Positions 1 to 7,399 of a stretch of 59,501 nt of DNA are shown one piece after another (position 1 is the stretch's first letter; each line of letters begins with the position of its first letter). The position numbers and the translations under genes are program-made. Source of the stretch: Nocardiopsis sp. NRRL B-16309. GTDB lineage: Bacteria; Actinomycetota; Actinomycetes; Streptosporangiales; Streptosporangiaceae. The notes under the pieces were generated by a model, which saw only the letters and a list, made by a program, of their open reading frames with translations, did not search any database and was not told where the DNA came from. The stretch is from contig NZ_LGEC01000095.1 of assembly GCF_001279585.1 (NCBI RefSeq), positions 1-59,501 on the forward strand, in the 5' to 3' direction.

Positions 1-266
1 ATCAGGTGTTCCGTGCCCCGCCAAATCGGCGGTTTCGGAGCAATTGATCGGGGTAAAGCCCGTTCCGCTTCTCCGACCCGGCGAATTCGCCCGGCTTTCG
101 AAGCAACTCCCCGAGCCTACCCGAACCGCATGAGTGCTCGGACCGGTAAGGCCGGAAAAGAGTCGAGGTGTCGCAGGACAATCGGACGGAACGACGTTCC
201 ACCCGACCGCGGTCCGGTGCTGAGTCGACCCGAAGAGCCGCTCGCCGTCCCGTGGCGACTCGACCT

Positions 267-295
267 ACTCTAGGCGGACTGGGAGCAGACGTCAA
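267..295 (-). promoter_or_regulatory. Strong sigma70-type promoter pointing out of the window
   Basis: On the minus strand there is TTGACG (290-295), a 17-bp spacer and TAGAGT (267-272), a near-consensus housekeeping promoter. No ORF that looks coding follows in the remaining 260 bases. That stretch instead holds a GC-rich leader with a palindrome GGCGAATTCGCC near 80-91 and a second weak -10-like TAGGCT at 114-119. A strong promoter followed by a long untranslated leader after tyrS fits an rRNA operon starting beyond the left edge, but no 16S sequence or boxA is visible here, so that is inference. Confidence 0.6.
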
Positions 296-596
296 ATCAG
301 AGCCCGGAGCGGGGCCGTCCCCGCGGTCCGGGACCTCGGCGCCCCCGTGGGGCGGCTTCTCGGTCTCCCGACGGGCGCGATCCAGGGTCGCGTGGTCACG
401 TCGGCTCTCGTTGTCTACCAACGAGCGTCATTCCCCCGGGACTCCCCTCGAAACACACAAGCCACGGCAAAGCACACCCCGGTCGCGTCCGTGCACGCCG
501 TCGGGCTCCTGACGCCGGCGGGGCCGGGGCGCTGGCCCGCCAGCACGCCCCCCCCGCCCCCTCGCAGGGCGGTCGCGTCTCCTCCCCCGGGTACCA

Positions 597-646
597 ACCC
601 AAAACCACCCCCGCCGTGGCGGGCCGGGGGGGCCGGCCCCCCGGGG
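597..646 (-). terminator. Terminator region downstream of tyrS
   Basis: Three consecutive hairpins follow the tyrS stop. They are a small stem at 665-679 (GCCCGT/ACGGGC), a perfect 16-bp GC palindrome at 627-642, and a 6-bp stem at 610-623. The last is followed on the minus strand by GGGTGGTTTT, a short U-rich run. This is typical of an actinobacterial intrinsic terminator. Confidence 0.5.
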
Positions 647-691
647 CGCACCCCGCCCCCGCCGGCCCGTCAGACGGGCGTTCGTTTCGCG

Positions 692-1993
692 TCAGCCCGT
701 GAGGACGACGCCACCGATGTTGCGCTTGCCCTTGCGCAGCACGACGAAGCGCTCCTGGAGCACGTCCTCGCTGCCCACCCGCGCCTCCACGTCGGTGACC
801 TTGACGTTGTTCACGTAGGCACCGCCCTCCTGGATGGCCCTGCGGGCGGCGGACTTGCTCGGGGTCAGTCCGCACTGGGCGAACAGGTCGGCGACCGACG
901 GCAGGTCCGCCACCGACCCCTCGTGCTCGGTCCTGGGCACCTCCGCCAGGGCCGCGTCCAGCGTGCGCCCGTCCAGCTCGGACAGGTCCGCACGGCCGAA
1001 CAGGGCCAGGCTGGCCTCGATGGCCTTGCGGCACTCCTCCTCGCCGTGCACCAGTGTGGTGAGCCCCTCCGCCAGGGCGCGCTGGGCGGCACGGGCCTGC
1101 GGGCGCTCCTGTGTCTGGCGCTCCAGGTCCTCGATCTCGGACTGGCCGAGGAAGCTGAACACCTTCAGGTAGCGCACGACGTCGCGGTCGTCGGCGTTGA
1201 ACCAGAACTGGTAGAAGGCGTACGGCGAGGTCAGGTCGGGGTCGAGCCAGACGGTTCCCGTCTCGGTCTTGCCGAACTTGGTGCCGTCGGCCTTCGTGAG
1301 CAGGTTCGTGGTCAGCGCGTGCGCCTGTCCGTGCGGCCGGTTGCCGTCCATCCGGCGGACCAGGTCCAGACCGGCGGTGATGTTGCCCCACTGGTCCGAG
1401 CCGCCGGTCTGCAGCGTGCATCCGAAGCGCCGGTAGAGCTGGACGTAGTCGTAGGACTGCAGCAGCACGTAGCTGAACTCCGTGTAGCTCATGCCCTCGC
1501 CGTCGAGACGGCTGCGCACGGTCTCGCGGGCGAGCATCTGATTGATGCTGAAGTGCTTGCCCACGTCACGCAGGAGTTCGATGGCGTTGATCTCGCCGAG
1601 CCACTCGCGGTTGTTGGCGAGGATCGCGTCGGTCGGCGCCGCCTGCTCGCCCTCCGGGGTGAAGCGCAGGAAGCGTGACAGCTGTCCGGCCAGGGTGGCG
1701 ACCCATCCCTCGACCGTGTCCACCGAGTTCATCTGCCGTTCGGCCGACGGCTTGGGGTCGCCGATGAGTCCGGTCCCACCGCCGACCAGGGCGATCGGGC
1801 GGTGCCCCGCCTGCTGGAATCGGGCCAGGGTGAGGATCTGGGTGAGGTGACCGACGTGGAGGCTGCCCGCCGTGGGGTCGAATCCGCAATACAGGGTGAT
1901 CGGACCATCGGCGAGCGACTTGCGGAGTGCGTCAATGTCGGTCGTCTGCGCGACCAGGCCGCGCCACTGGAGTTCGTCGATGATGTCGGTCAC
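692..1993 (-). CDS. tyrS: Tyrosyl-tRNA synthetase
   Basis: Charges tRNA-Tyr with tyrosine in the cytoplasm. The protein is 433 aa when started at the GTG at 1991-1993, which is preceded by AGAGAG about 8 nt upstream; a longer frame upstream has no ribosome site and no family similarity. The class I signature HVGH follows GFDPTAGSL near residue 45, and the KMSKS-type loop reads KFGKT near residue 235. The C-terminal 60 residues form an S4 RNA-binding domain (SKSAARRAIQEGGAYVNN). Length and domain order are normal for bacterial TyrRS. It is separated from argH by the conservon region, whereas in Mycobacterium it lies in the same general arg/pheST neighbourhood. The fold and function are secure. 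Confidence 0.97.
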   Translation of the reverse strand: MTDIIDELQWRGLVAQTTDIDALRKSLADGPITLYCGFDPTAGSLHVGHLTQILTLARFQQAGHRPIALVGGGTGLIGDPKPSAERQMNSVDTVEGWVATLAGQLSRFLRFTPEGEQAAPTDAILANNREWLGEINAIELLRDVGKHFSINQMLARETVRSRLDGEGMSYTEFSYVLLQSYDYVQLYRRFGCTLQTGGSDQWGNITAGLDLVRRMDGNRPHGQAHALTTNLLTKADGTKFGKTETGTVWLDPDLTSPYAFYQFWFNADDRDVVRYLKVFSFLGQSEIEDLERQTQERPQARAAQRALAEGLTTLVHGEEECRKAIEASLALFGRADLSELDGRTLDAALAEVPRTEHEGSVADLPSVADLFAQCGLTPSKSAARRAIQEGGAYVNNVKVTDVEARVGSEDVLQERFVVLRKGKRNIGGVVLTG

Positions 1994-2042
1994 TGTGTTG
2001 CTCTCTGTCGTGTAGGCGGGCCCGTGGCCCGGTCTGCCTGGC

Positions 2043-2071
2043 AGTCTAGGCGGGCGGCCACGGCGGATCAC
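2043..2071 (-). promoter_or_regulatory. Probable tyrS promoter
   Basis: On the minus strand GTGATC (2066-2071), 17 bp and TAGACT (2043-2048) lie about 50 bp before the GTG start. The -10 is good and the -35 is moderate. No T-box-like leader fits in the short 5' UTR. Confidence 0.4.
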
Positions 2072-2174
2072 CCGGTTTCCCTCCACGCTATCGGCTGCCC
2101 CGAACGCTGGTCACACGTGCACCTCGGGCGAAGGCGGAAGCCGAGCGCCGTCCGCACGTGTCGGCGACGAGGCC

Positions 2175-2224
2175 TTGACGCCTTTGGCTAATGGGCATAG
2201 CTTTTTGGCTATCAGCATTAGCTA
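2175..2224 (+). promoter_or_regulatory. Promoter with large dyad operator for the hydrolase-tetR operon
   Basis: TTGACG (2175-2180), a 17-bp spacer and TAGCTT (2198-2203) precede the hydrolase start. Overlapping the spacer and -10 is a dyad centred between 2204 and 2205. Its outer arms are GCTAATG (2187-2193) and CATTAGC (2216-2222), and its inner arms are ATAGC (2197-2201) and GCTAT (2208-2212). The region is much more AT-rich than its surroundings. The downstream tetR gene makes an autoregulatory repressor site the simplest reading. Confidence 0.65.
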
Positions 2225-2241
2225 GAGCCGAGGAGGCCCTG

Positions 2242-3051
2242 ATGCACTACCTCGACCGACCCCACGGCCGGATCGCCTACGACCTCTCCGGACCCGAGAA
2301 CAGCGGAAGGCTGGTGGTCTGCGTTCCGGGCATGTTCGACCACCGCGCCTCCTTCCGCTTCGTGGCCGAGCGGCTGGCCGACGCCGGGCACCGGGTGGCC
2401 GTGATGGACCTGCGGGGGCACGGTGACAGCGACGCCGCGTTCGAGGCCTACACCAACCGCGCCGCCGCCACCGACGCGATCGCCCTCGCCGAGGAACTCG
2501 ACGGCCGCGACGTGGTCATGGTGGGCAACTCCTTCGGTGGAGCCGCCGTCACCATCGCCGCGTTGGAGCGCCCCGACCTCGTCGCGGGTATCACCCTGCT
2601 CGGCCCCTTCCTGCGCACCCGCCCGACGAGCCCCGCCATGACGCTCCTCCAGCGGCTCATGGTGGCCCGGCCCTGGGCGCCCTGGACCCTGGCCGCCCTC
2701 TACGACAGCCTCCACAAGGGGCGCGTCCCGGAGGGGCACCGGGAGCAGAAGGCCCGCGTCCTGGCGATGCTGCGACCGGCCGACCGCCTACGGGCGGTGC
2801 GGGCGACCATCTTCGGACCCAACGAGCAGGTCCTGACCGCGCCCGGCCTCCGGGCCGAGGCCCTGGTCATGGTGGGCGAACAGGACCCCGACTGGCCGGA
2901 CCCGCGCGCGGAGGCGGAGTGGGTGGCCTCGGTGATCGACGGCACGGTCGAGATGGTCCCCGAGTGCGGGCACTACCCGCAGTCCCAGAGGCCCGGCGTC
3001 GTCGCCGCCGGCGTACTGCGGCTGATCGCGGAGGTCGACGCCGATGCCTAG
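2242..3051 (+). CDS. Alpha/beta-fold hydrolase
   Basis: A 269-aa cytoplasmic hydrolase of the alpha/beta superfamily. The ATG at 2242 is preceded by GAGGAGG with good spacing; in-frame codons further upstream lie inside the operator. Visible features are the nucleophile elbow GNSFGG (serine near residue 95), a conserved early loop with FDHRASF, the acid region QDPDWPD near residue 215 and the histidine in ECGHYPQ near residue 250. There is no signal peptide or membrane segment. Its last 8 bases overlap the start of a TetR gene, so the two are one operon and the hydrolase is probably the regulator's target. The substrate (ester, epoxide-derived or lactone) cannot be told from sequence. Confidence 0.85.
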   Translation: MHYLDRPHGRIAYDLSGPENSGRLVVCVPGMFDHRASFRFVAERLADAGHRVAVMDLRGHGDSDAAFEAYTNRAAATDAIALAEELDGRDVVMVGNSFGGAAVTIAALERPDLVAGITLLGPFLRTRPTSPAMTLLQRLMVARPWAPWTLAALYDSLHKGRVPEGHREQKARVLAMLRPADRLRAVRATIFGPNEQVLTAPGLRAEALVMVGEQDPDWPDPRAEAEWVASVIDGTVEMVPECGHYPQSQRPGVVAAGVLRLIAEVDADA

Positions 3052-3634
3052 GGCAGGACTCACCCCGCGTGTGGTGGCGGAGGAGGCCGCGCGGTTGTGC
3101 GACGAGGAGGGGTTCGACGCCCTGACCCTGGCCTCGCTCGCCAAGCGGGTGGGCGTGGCCGCGCCCAGCCTGTACAAGCACGTCGACGGGTTAACGGCCC
3201 TGCGCCGGGACGTGGCCCTCCTGGGCATGGCCGAACTGGCCGAGGCGCTGCGCGGGGCGACGGTCGGACGGTCGGGGGCTCCCGCCCTGAGGGCGGCGGC
3301 CGACGCCTACCGCGGTTACGCCCGCGCCCACCCCGGGCGCTACGCCGCCCTCCAGCAGGCCCCGCGTCCCGACGACGAGGAGGCCCAGCGGGTCGCGGCC
3401 GGTCCGGTCTCGGTGCTGGCGGCCGTGCTGCGCGGCTTCGGGATCGGGGACGATCAGGCGGTGCACGCGATCCGGGCGCTGCGCAGTGGACTGCACGGGT
3501 TCGTCCATCTGGAGGCCAACGGCGGGTTCAGGCTGCCCGAGGACCTGGACGAGAGCTACGGACTGCTCGTGGAGGGGTTCGTCCGCGCCTTCGAGGGCTG
3601 GGCCGATGTCGCGGCGCGGACCGGAGACGGCTGA
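3044..3634 (+). CDS. TetR/AcrR-family transcriptional repressor (WHG-type C-terminus)
   Basis: A 196-aa DNA-binding repressor. The N-terminal helix-turn-helix covers roughly residues 8-50 (AEEAARLCDEEG, then LAKRVGVAAPSLYKHV), typical of TetR. The C-terminal ligand domain contains GLHGFVHLEANGGF near residue 150, the hallmark of the WHG subgroup. The ATG at 3044 overlaps the hydrolase stop (3049-3051), indicating translational coupling. It most likely represses its own operon through the dyad at 2187-2222 and is released by a small hydrophobic ligand, perhaps the hydrolase's substrate; the ligand is unknown. Confidence 0.9.
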   Translation: MPRAGLTPRVVAEEAARLCDEEGFDALTLASLAKRVGVAAPSLYKHVDGLTALRRDVALLGMAELAEALRGATVGRSGAPALRAAADAYRGYARAHPGRYAALQQAPRPDDEEAQRVAAGPVSVLAAVLRGFGIGDDQAVHAIRALRSGLHGFVHLEANGGFRLPEDLDESYGLLVEGFVRAFEGWADVAARTGDG

Positions 3635-4076
3635 GGCCGACCGGCGCCCCGCCCTCCAGGACGGTCGGAGAACGGCCGCCGCCGACGGGACGCGAGGACG
3701 GGGCCGGGAAGCGGCCGGAAGACGGCCGCGACCGACAGGACGAGGGCGGCCGGACGAGGGCGGCAGGAGGAGGGCCGCGGCCGTAGCGCCGTCCCCGCCC
3801 GACGGCCCGGCGGCCACCGCCCGCCGTCCCACCCAGCCGACCGCCCCGCTCCGCGCACGCGCTCCTTCCCCTGGCGGCCGAGCGGTGAGGAGCGGGAGGG
3901 GAACCGCCCGCCACTGGCGGGATCACTGGTCTCGGACACCACCTGCCCAGGGATTCGGCGCGGTGACGAGGCCCTGCCCCCGGGCGCGATTTCGGTGACC
4001 GGCGGTCATGGTCCAAGCTTGGGGTGCCGGAACGGCCCCCGCCCGCGCGGATCGAACAGCAGTGTTGGAGTCCTCC
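3635..4076. other. Intergenic region, no gene seen
   Basis: This is 440 bp of purine/pyrimidine-skewed GC-rich DNA. Frames on both strands are open only because of composition and show no recognisable protein. A short perfect palindrome CCAAGCTTGG lies at 4013-4022, about 55 bp before the nuclease gene. It may be part of that gene's promoter region, but no clear -10/-35 pair was found. Confidence 0.5.
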
Positions 4077-4775
4077 ATGCCCAAGAAACCCTCAGCCAGA
4101 GGCACGAGCCTCGCCGCCACCGTGGTCGGTGTCCTCGCCGTCGCCGCGTTCGTCCTCTATCAGTTGGGCGTCATCGATCTGGAGGGCCTGGACACCTCCG
4201 GCGGCGACGCCCGGTCCAACGACGCCGCGGCCTCGTCCTCCGACACCGACCAGGTAGCGGCGTGGTTGGACGAGATCCGGATCGAGGACGAGAACGACCC
4301 GCCCGGGTACGACCGGGCGTTGTTCCCGCACTGGAGCACGGTCGAGGGCGCGTGCAACGCCCGGGAGACGGTCCTGGCCCGCGACGGCCAGGACGTGGAG
4401 GCCGACGACGAGTGCCGGGCGGTCTCGGGCACCTGGAACAGCGTCTACGACGGTGAGAGCTTCACCGACTCCGGTGACCTGGACATCGACCACATGGTGC
4501 CGCTCAAGGAGGGCTGGCGCTCGGGCGCGCACTCCTGGAGCACCGACCAGCGGGAGCAGTTCGCCAACGACCTGGAGCGCTCGCCCCAACTGTGGGCGGT
4601 GAGCGCGTCCAGCAACCGGTCCAAGAGCGATTCCGACCCCTCCGACTGGATGCCGCCGAGCGAGGACTTCCACTGTGACTACGTCGCGGCGTGGATCGAG
4701 GTCAAGCACGAGTGGGACCTGACCGTGGACCCCGACGAGGAGGCGACACTGCGCGAGGTCCTGTCCGGCTGCTGA
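4077..4775 (+). CDS. Membrane-anchored or secreted HNH endonuclease-family protein
   Basis: A 232-aa protein with an N-terminal basic stretch and a single hydrophobic segment at about residues 12-34, so the catalytic part would be outside the membrane. The nuclease domain has DIDHMVPL near residue 138 (the D-H-x-V-P-L element of the HNH/DUF1524-like group) followed by NRSKSDSDPSDWMP near residue 180, supplying the Asn and Lys/Pro of the motif. Several cysteines (CNARE, DECRA, FHCDY, SGC) could form extracellular disulfides. The ATG at 4077 gives a proper signal anchor; the ATG at 4008 would bury it behind 23 unlikely residues. The family includes secreted streptomycete nucleases; nutritional or defensive DNA degradation is inference. 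Confidence 0.8.
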   Translation: MPKKPSARGTSLAATVVGVLAVAAFVLYQLGVIDLEGLDTSGGDARSNDAAASSSDTDQVAAWLDEIRIEDENDPPGYDRALFPHWSTVEGACNARETVLARDGQDVEADDECRAVSGTWNSVYDGESFTDSGDLDIDHMVPLKEGWRSGAHSWSTDQREQFANDLERSPQLWAVSASSNRSKSDSDPSDWMPPSEDFHCDYVAAWIEVKHEWDLTVDPDEEATLREVLSGC

Positions 4776-4970
4776 GTCCCCCGGTCACCGCCGAGCCGGT
4801 CGCGAACCCCGTGACCGGCCGGCGGTGACCGCACCCCGACGGCGCCAGAGGGCACGGGACGTCACCGCGCGGCGCCGGAACGGGACGCGCCGGCCCGGCC
4901 CGGAGAGTCCACGGCGGAGCACCCCGAACCGGCCCCGGCCGCTGAGGACCGGAGCCGACACGTCTCCCGG

Positions 4971-5468
4971 TCACTCCGGCCGAATCCCACGGGCGGTGGC
5001 CAGGAGTTCGTCCGTGCCGAGGAGACCGAAGGCATCACGCACCTCCACCGCCACGCCCGCCTCGGGACACCAGAAGGCCTCCGTCTCGCCGTGCAGGCCC
5101 TCGACCCCGTTGTTGTCGAACTCGCTGAGGTCCCAGGTGTCCGGCGAGCGCTCGTGGTACTCCGTGAGGAAGGCCCGCACGGCGGACAGGTCGGTGAGCC
5201 GCGAGCCCCGCAGGACGAGGACCTGGAGGACGACCTGCGCTCCCCCGCCCTCCAGGCTCCGCTCCCACACGCGCGTGGAGAAGGACACGTCCTCCCATTC
5301 GTAGGCGAAGTCCGCGACCTCGGTCCGATCGTCGATCTGGTCGGGCAGGTGCCCGATGGCGAAGCCGTCCAACTCTCCCCCTCGCGGGTCGGTGGCGACC
5401 GCGGCCGCCGTGAGTACGAACACGAGCGCGGTGGCCAACGCCACCATGGCCCACCGGACAACGAACAT
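4971..5468 (-). CDS. Small secreted or membrane-anchored protein of unknown function
   Basis: 165 aa. The first 28 residues form a signal peptide or anchor (VVRWAMVALATALVFVLTAA). The rest is acidic and well ordered, with an even mix of strands and helices, one cysteine (FWCPE) and high third-position GC, which supports real coding. No family is recognised. The ATG at 5468 has GGGGG about 8 nt upstream. The gene lies 119 bp downstream of the lhgO coding end on the same strand. A weak TTGTCC element in that gap may be its own promoter. The product is probably exported; nothing more can be said. Confidence 0.65.
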   Translation of the reverse strand: MFVVRWAMVALATALVFVLTAAAVATDPRGGELDGFAIGHLPDQIDDRTEVADFAYEWEDVSFSTRVWERSLEGGGAQVVLQVLVLRGSRLTDLSAVRAFLTEYHERSPDTWDLSEFDNNGVEGLHGETEAFWCPEAGVAVEVRDAFGLLGTDELLATARGIRPE

Positions 5469-5587
5469 GGTCACCCCCGACGGTGGTCGCGGGCCCCTCC
5501 CGGACCACCTGCCTTCCATGGTCCGCGGAGTCGCAGGCCAGTACCAGAGTGGGCTCCAGCCTGTGGACAACCCTGCTCCGACACACC

Positions 5588-6805
5588 TCAGCGGGGCGGT
5601 ACGTGGGTGTCGGCGAGGTACTCGGCGATGGCGAGCGCGGAGGTCGCCGCGGGCGAGGGCGCGTTGCGCACGCACACCACGCGGCCGTGGGCGTCCACCC
5701 GGAAGTCGTCGATCAGGGAGCCGTCGCGCCCCAGGGCCTGGGCCCGTACGCCCGCCTGCGCCGGACGCAGGTCCGCACCGGTGATCTCCGGCAGCAGCCG
5801 CCGCGCCTGCCGGGCGAACGCCGTCCGCGACGCGGAGACCAGGGACTCGCGGATCCCGGTGCTCCAGTGCCGACGCGCCAGCCGCCAGAAGCCCGGCCAG
5901 GCGAGGGTCTGGGCGAACTCGCCCCGCTCCAGGTCGCGGAAGCGGTAGCCCTCGCGCGCCGTGGCGAGCACGGCGTTGGGTCCGGCCATGACCTCCCCGT
6001 GGACGTGCCGCGTCAGGTGCACGCCCAGGAAGGGGTACTGGGGGTCGGGCACCGGGTAGATCAGGCCCCGCACGAGGTGGCGGCGTTCGGGGACGAGTTC
6101 GTGGTAGTGCCCGCGGAAGGGGACGACGCGCGGGTCCGGTCCGGCGCCCGCCATGCCGGCGAGCAGGTCGCTGTGCAGGCCGGCGCAGGCCACGAGCCGG
6201 TCGAAGCGGTGGATGTGCCGTTCGCCGCGCGGGTCGCCGGTCAGGACGCGCACGCCGTCGTCCTGTTGGCGCAGGTCCAGGACCGGGGTGTTGAGCAGGA
6301 CGCGTCCGCCCGAGCGGCGCACGTCGTCGGCGAGCTGTTCGGCCACGGCCACGAAGTCGGTGATGGCGGTCGTGGGCGAGTGGAGGGCGGCGACACCCGC
6401 GGCGTGGGGCTCGATGTCGCGCAGGCCCTCGGGTCCGAGCCGGGTGAGGCCGGGGACGCCGTTCTCCTCTGCCCGGCGTCCGAGGCCGTCCAGCCGGGCC
6501 TCCTCCTCCGCGTCGAGGGCGACGACGACCTTGCCCGCCTCCTCGTAGGGCAGTCCGTACTCGGCGCAGTACTCGCGCAGCAGACCGACGCCGCGGCGGC
6601 ACAGGGTGGCCTTGAGGGATCCGGGCTTGTAGTAGAGGCCGGCGTGGACGACTCCGCTGTTGTGTCCGGTCTGGTGGGCGGCGACCCGGTCCTCCTTCTC
6701 CAGAACGGTGACGCGGATGCCGGGGCGTTGGAGGAGGAGTCGGCGGGCCAGGGCGAGGCCGACGATGCCCGCGCCGACGACGCCGATGTGTTCGCTGCTG
6801 CGCAT
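5588..6805 (-). CDS. lhgO: L-2-hydroxyglutarate oxidase (FAD-dependent)
   Basis: A 405-aa flavoprotein that oxidises L-2-hydroxyglutarate to 2-oxoglutarate, a metabolite-repair and lysine-catabolism step. The N-terminus has the Rossmann motif VVGAGIVGLALARRL (residues 8-22). The family-typical HNSGVVHAGLYY follows near residue 50. Further conserved blocks include YPVPDP and GVHLTRHV in the middle and PAQAGVRAQALGRDGSLIDDF near residue 355, where the substrate and FAD pocket lies. The ATG at 6805 puts the FAD motif at the usual distance from the start; a GTG at 6838 would add 11 residues, and neither has a strong ribosome site. It stands alone and no regulator is adjacent. Confidence 0.92.
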   Translation of the reverse strand: MRSSEHIGVVGAGIVGLALARRLLLQRPGIRVTVLEKEDRVAAHQTGHNSGVVHAGLYYKPGSLKATLCRRGVGLLREYCAEYGLPYEEAGKVVVALDAEEEARLDGLGRRAEENGVPGLTRLGPEGLRDIEPHAAGVAALHSPTTAITDFVAVAEQLADDVRRSGGRVLLNTPVLDLRQQDDGVRVLTGDPRGERHIHRFDRLVACAGLHSDLLAGMAGAGPDPRVVPFRGHYHELVPERRHLVRGLIYPVPDPQYPFLGVHLTRHVHGEVMAGPNAVLATAREGYRFRDLERGEFAQTLAWPGFWRLARRHWSTGIRESLVSASRTAFARQARRLLPEITGADLRPAQAGVRAQALGRDGSLIDDFRVDAHGRVVCVRNAPSPAATSALAIAEYLADTHVPPR

Positions 6806-6867
6806 GGGGCGCACGCTAGCAACCCGGGGGCCGTCCACGGCGGTCGGGGCACGGTCGACCGGGGCGG

Positions 6868-6899
6868 TCGGCCTGCCTGGACCGGGCTCGGCAGGCCGA
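6868..6899 (-). terminator. Hairpin downstream of the reduced conservon
   Basis: TCGGCCTGCC (6868-6877) pairs perfectly with GGCAGGCCGA (6890-6899) around a 12-nt loop, 42 bp after the DUF742 stop. There is no U-tract, as is common in this GC range. Confidence 0.5.
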
Positions 6900-6940
6900 T
6901 GCCGGGCCGGGCCCGGGCCCCGGGTTCGGGCGGCGCGGGA

Positions 6941-7399
6941 TCACAGCGAGCGCAGGCCCACCAGCACCGCGTGCAGGATGTCCTGGCGCTCCAGCGGCCG
7001 GGAGGGCCCGCAGCGTTGGAGGGATCCATCGGCGATCATGTGGGCGACGATGCTCCTGACCTGACTGAACGGCAGCCGCAGCTCCGCCGCGAGTTCGGCG
7101 AGCGTGCGGGCGCGCACCGCGCGCAGCAGGATGGTCTCCCGTTCGGGGCGGAGTACTTCGCGCTCGCCGGGCAGCCGGGCGGCGACGAGCAGGGTGAGCA
7201 TGTCCAGGTCGTCCTCGTGCTCGACCGGGTCGTCCGTGGGACGATCGGCGGTTCCGGCGTCCACGGCGTAGGGGCGCAGGAACCGCTCCGTCTCCTCGTC
7301 GGCGGCCGTGGGCGGTTCCGGGAACCGGGGCCCCACCGTGGACGGCGGATCGGGGACGTGGCCGACCATCGGCCGGGCGTGCGCGCCGTCACCTCTCAT
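6941..7399 (-). CDS. DUF742 protein (CvnC-like) of a reduced conservon
   Basis: A 152-aa cytoplasmic protein of the DUF742 family, the third gene of streptomycete conservons (cvnABCD). The N-terminal 50 residues are Pro-rich and disordered. The DUF742 core includes ERFLRPYAVDAG, then a winged-helix-like stretch (LAELAAELRLPFSQVRSIV) and the terminal ILHAVLVGLRSL. The ATG at 7399 overlaps the kinase stop (7389-7391) by 11 bases, so the two are translationally coupled. Unlike the second conservon in this window, no roadblock or GTPase gene follows. It probably works in a membrane-associated signalling complex with the kinase; the molecular role of DUF742 is not established. Confidence 0.85.
   Translation of the reverse strand: MRGDGAHARPMVGHVPDPPSTVGPRFPEPPTAADEETERFLRPYAVDAGTADRPTDDPVEHEDDLDMLTLLVAARLPGEREVLRPERETILLRAVRARTLAELAAELRLPFSQVRSIVAHMIADGSLQRCGPSRPLERQDILHAVLVGLRSL

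Noticed and set aside
4008..4076. Longer N-terminus for the HNH nuclease
   Set aside because: Starting at 4008 would put 23 unconserved residues in front of the signal anchor.
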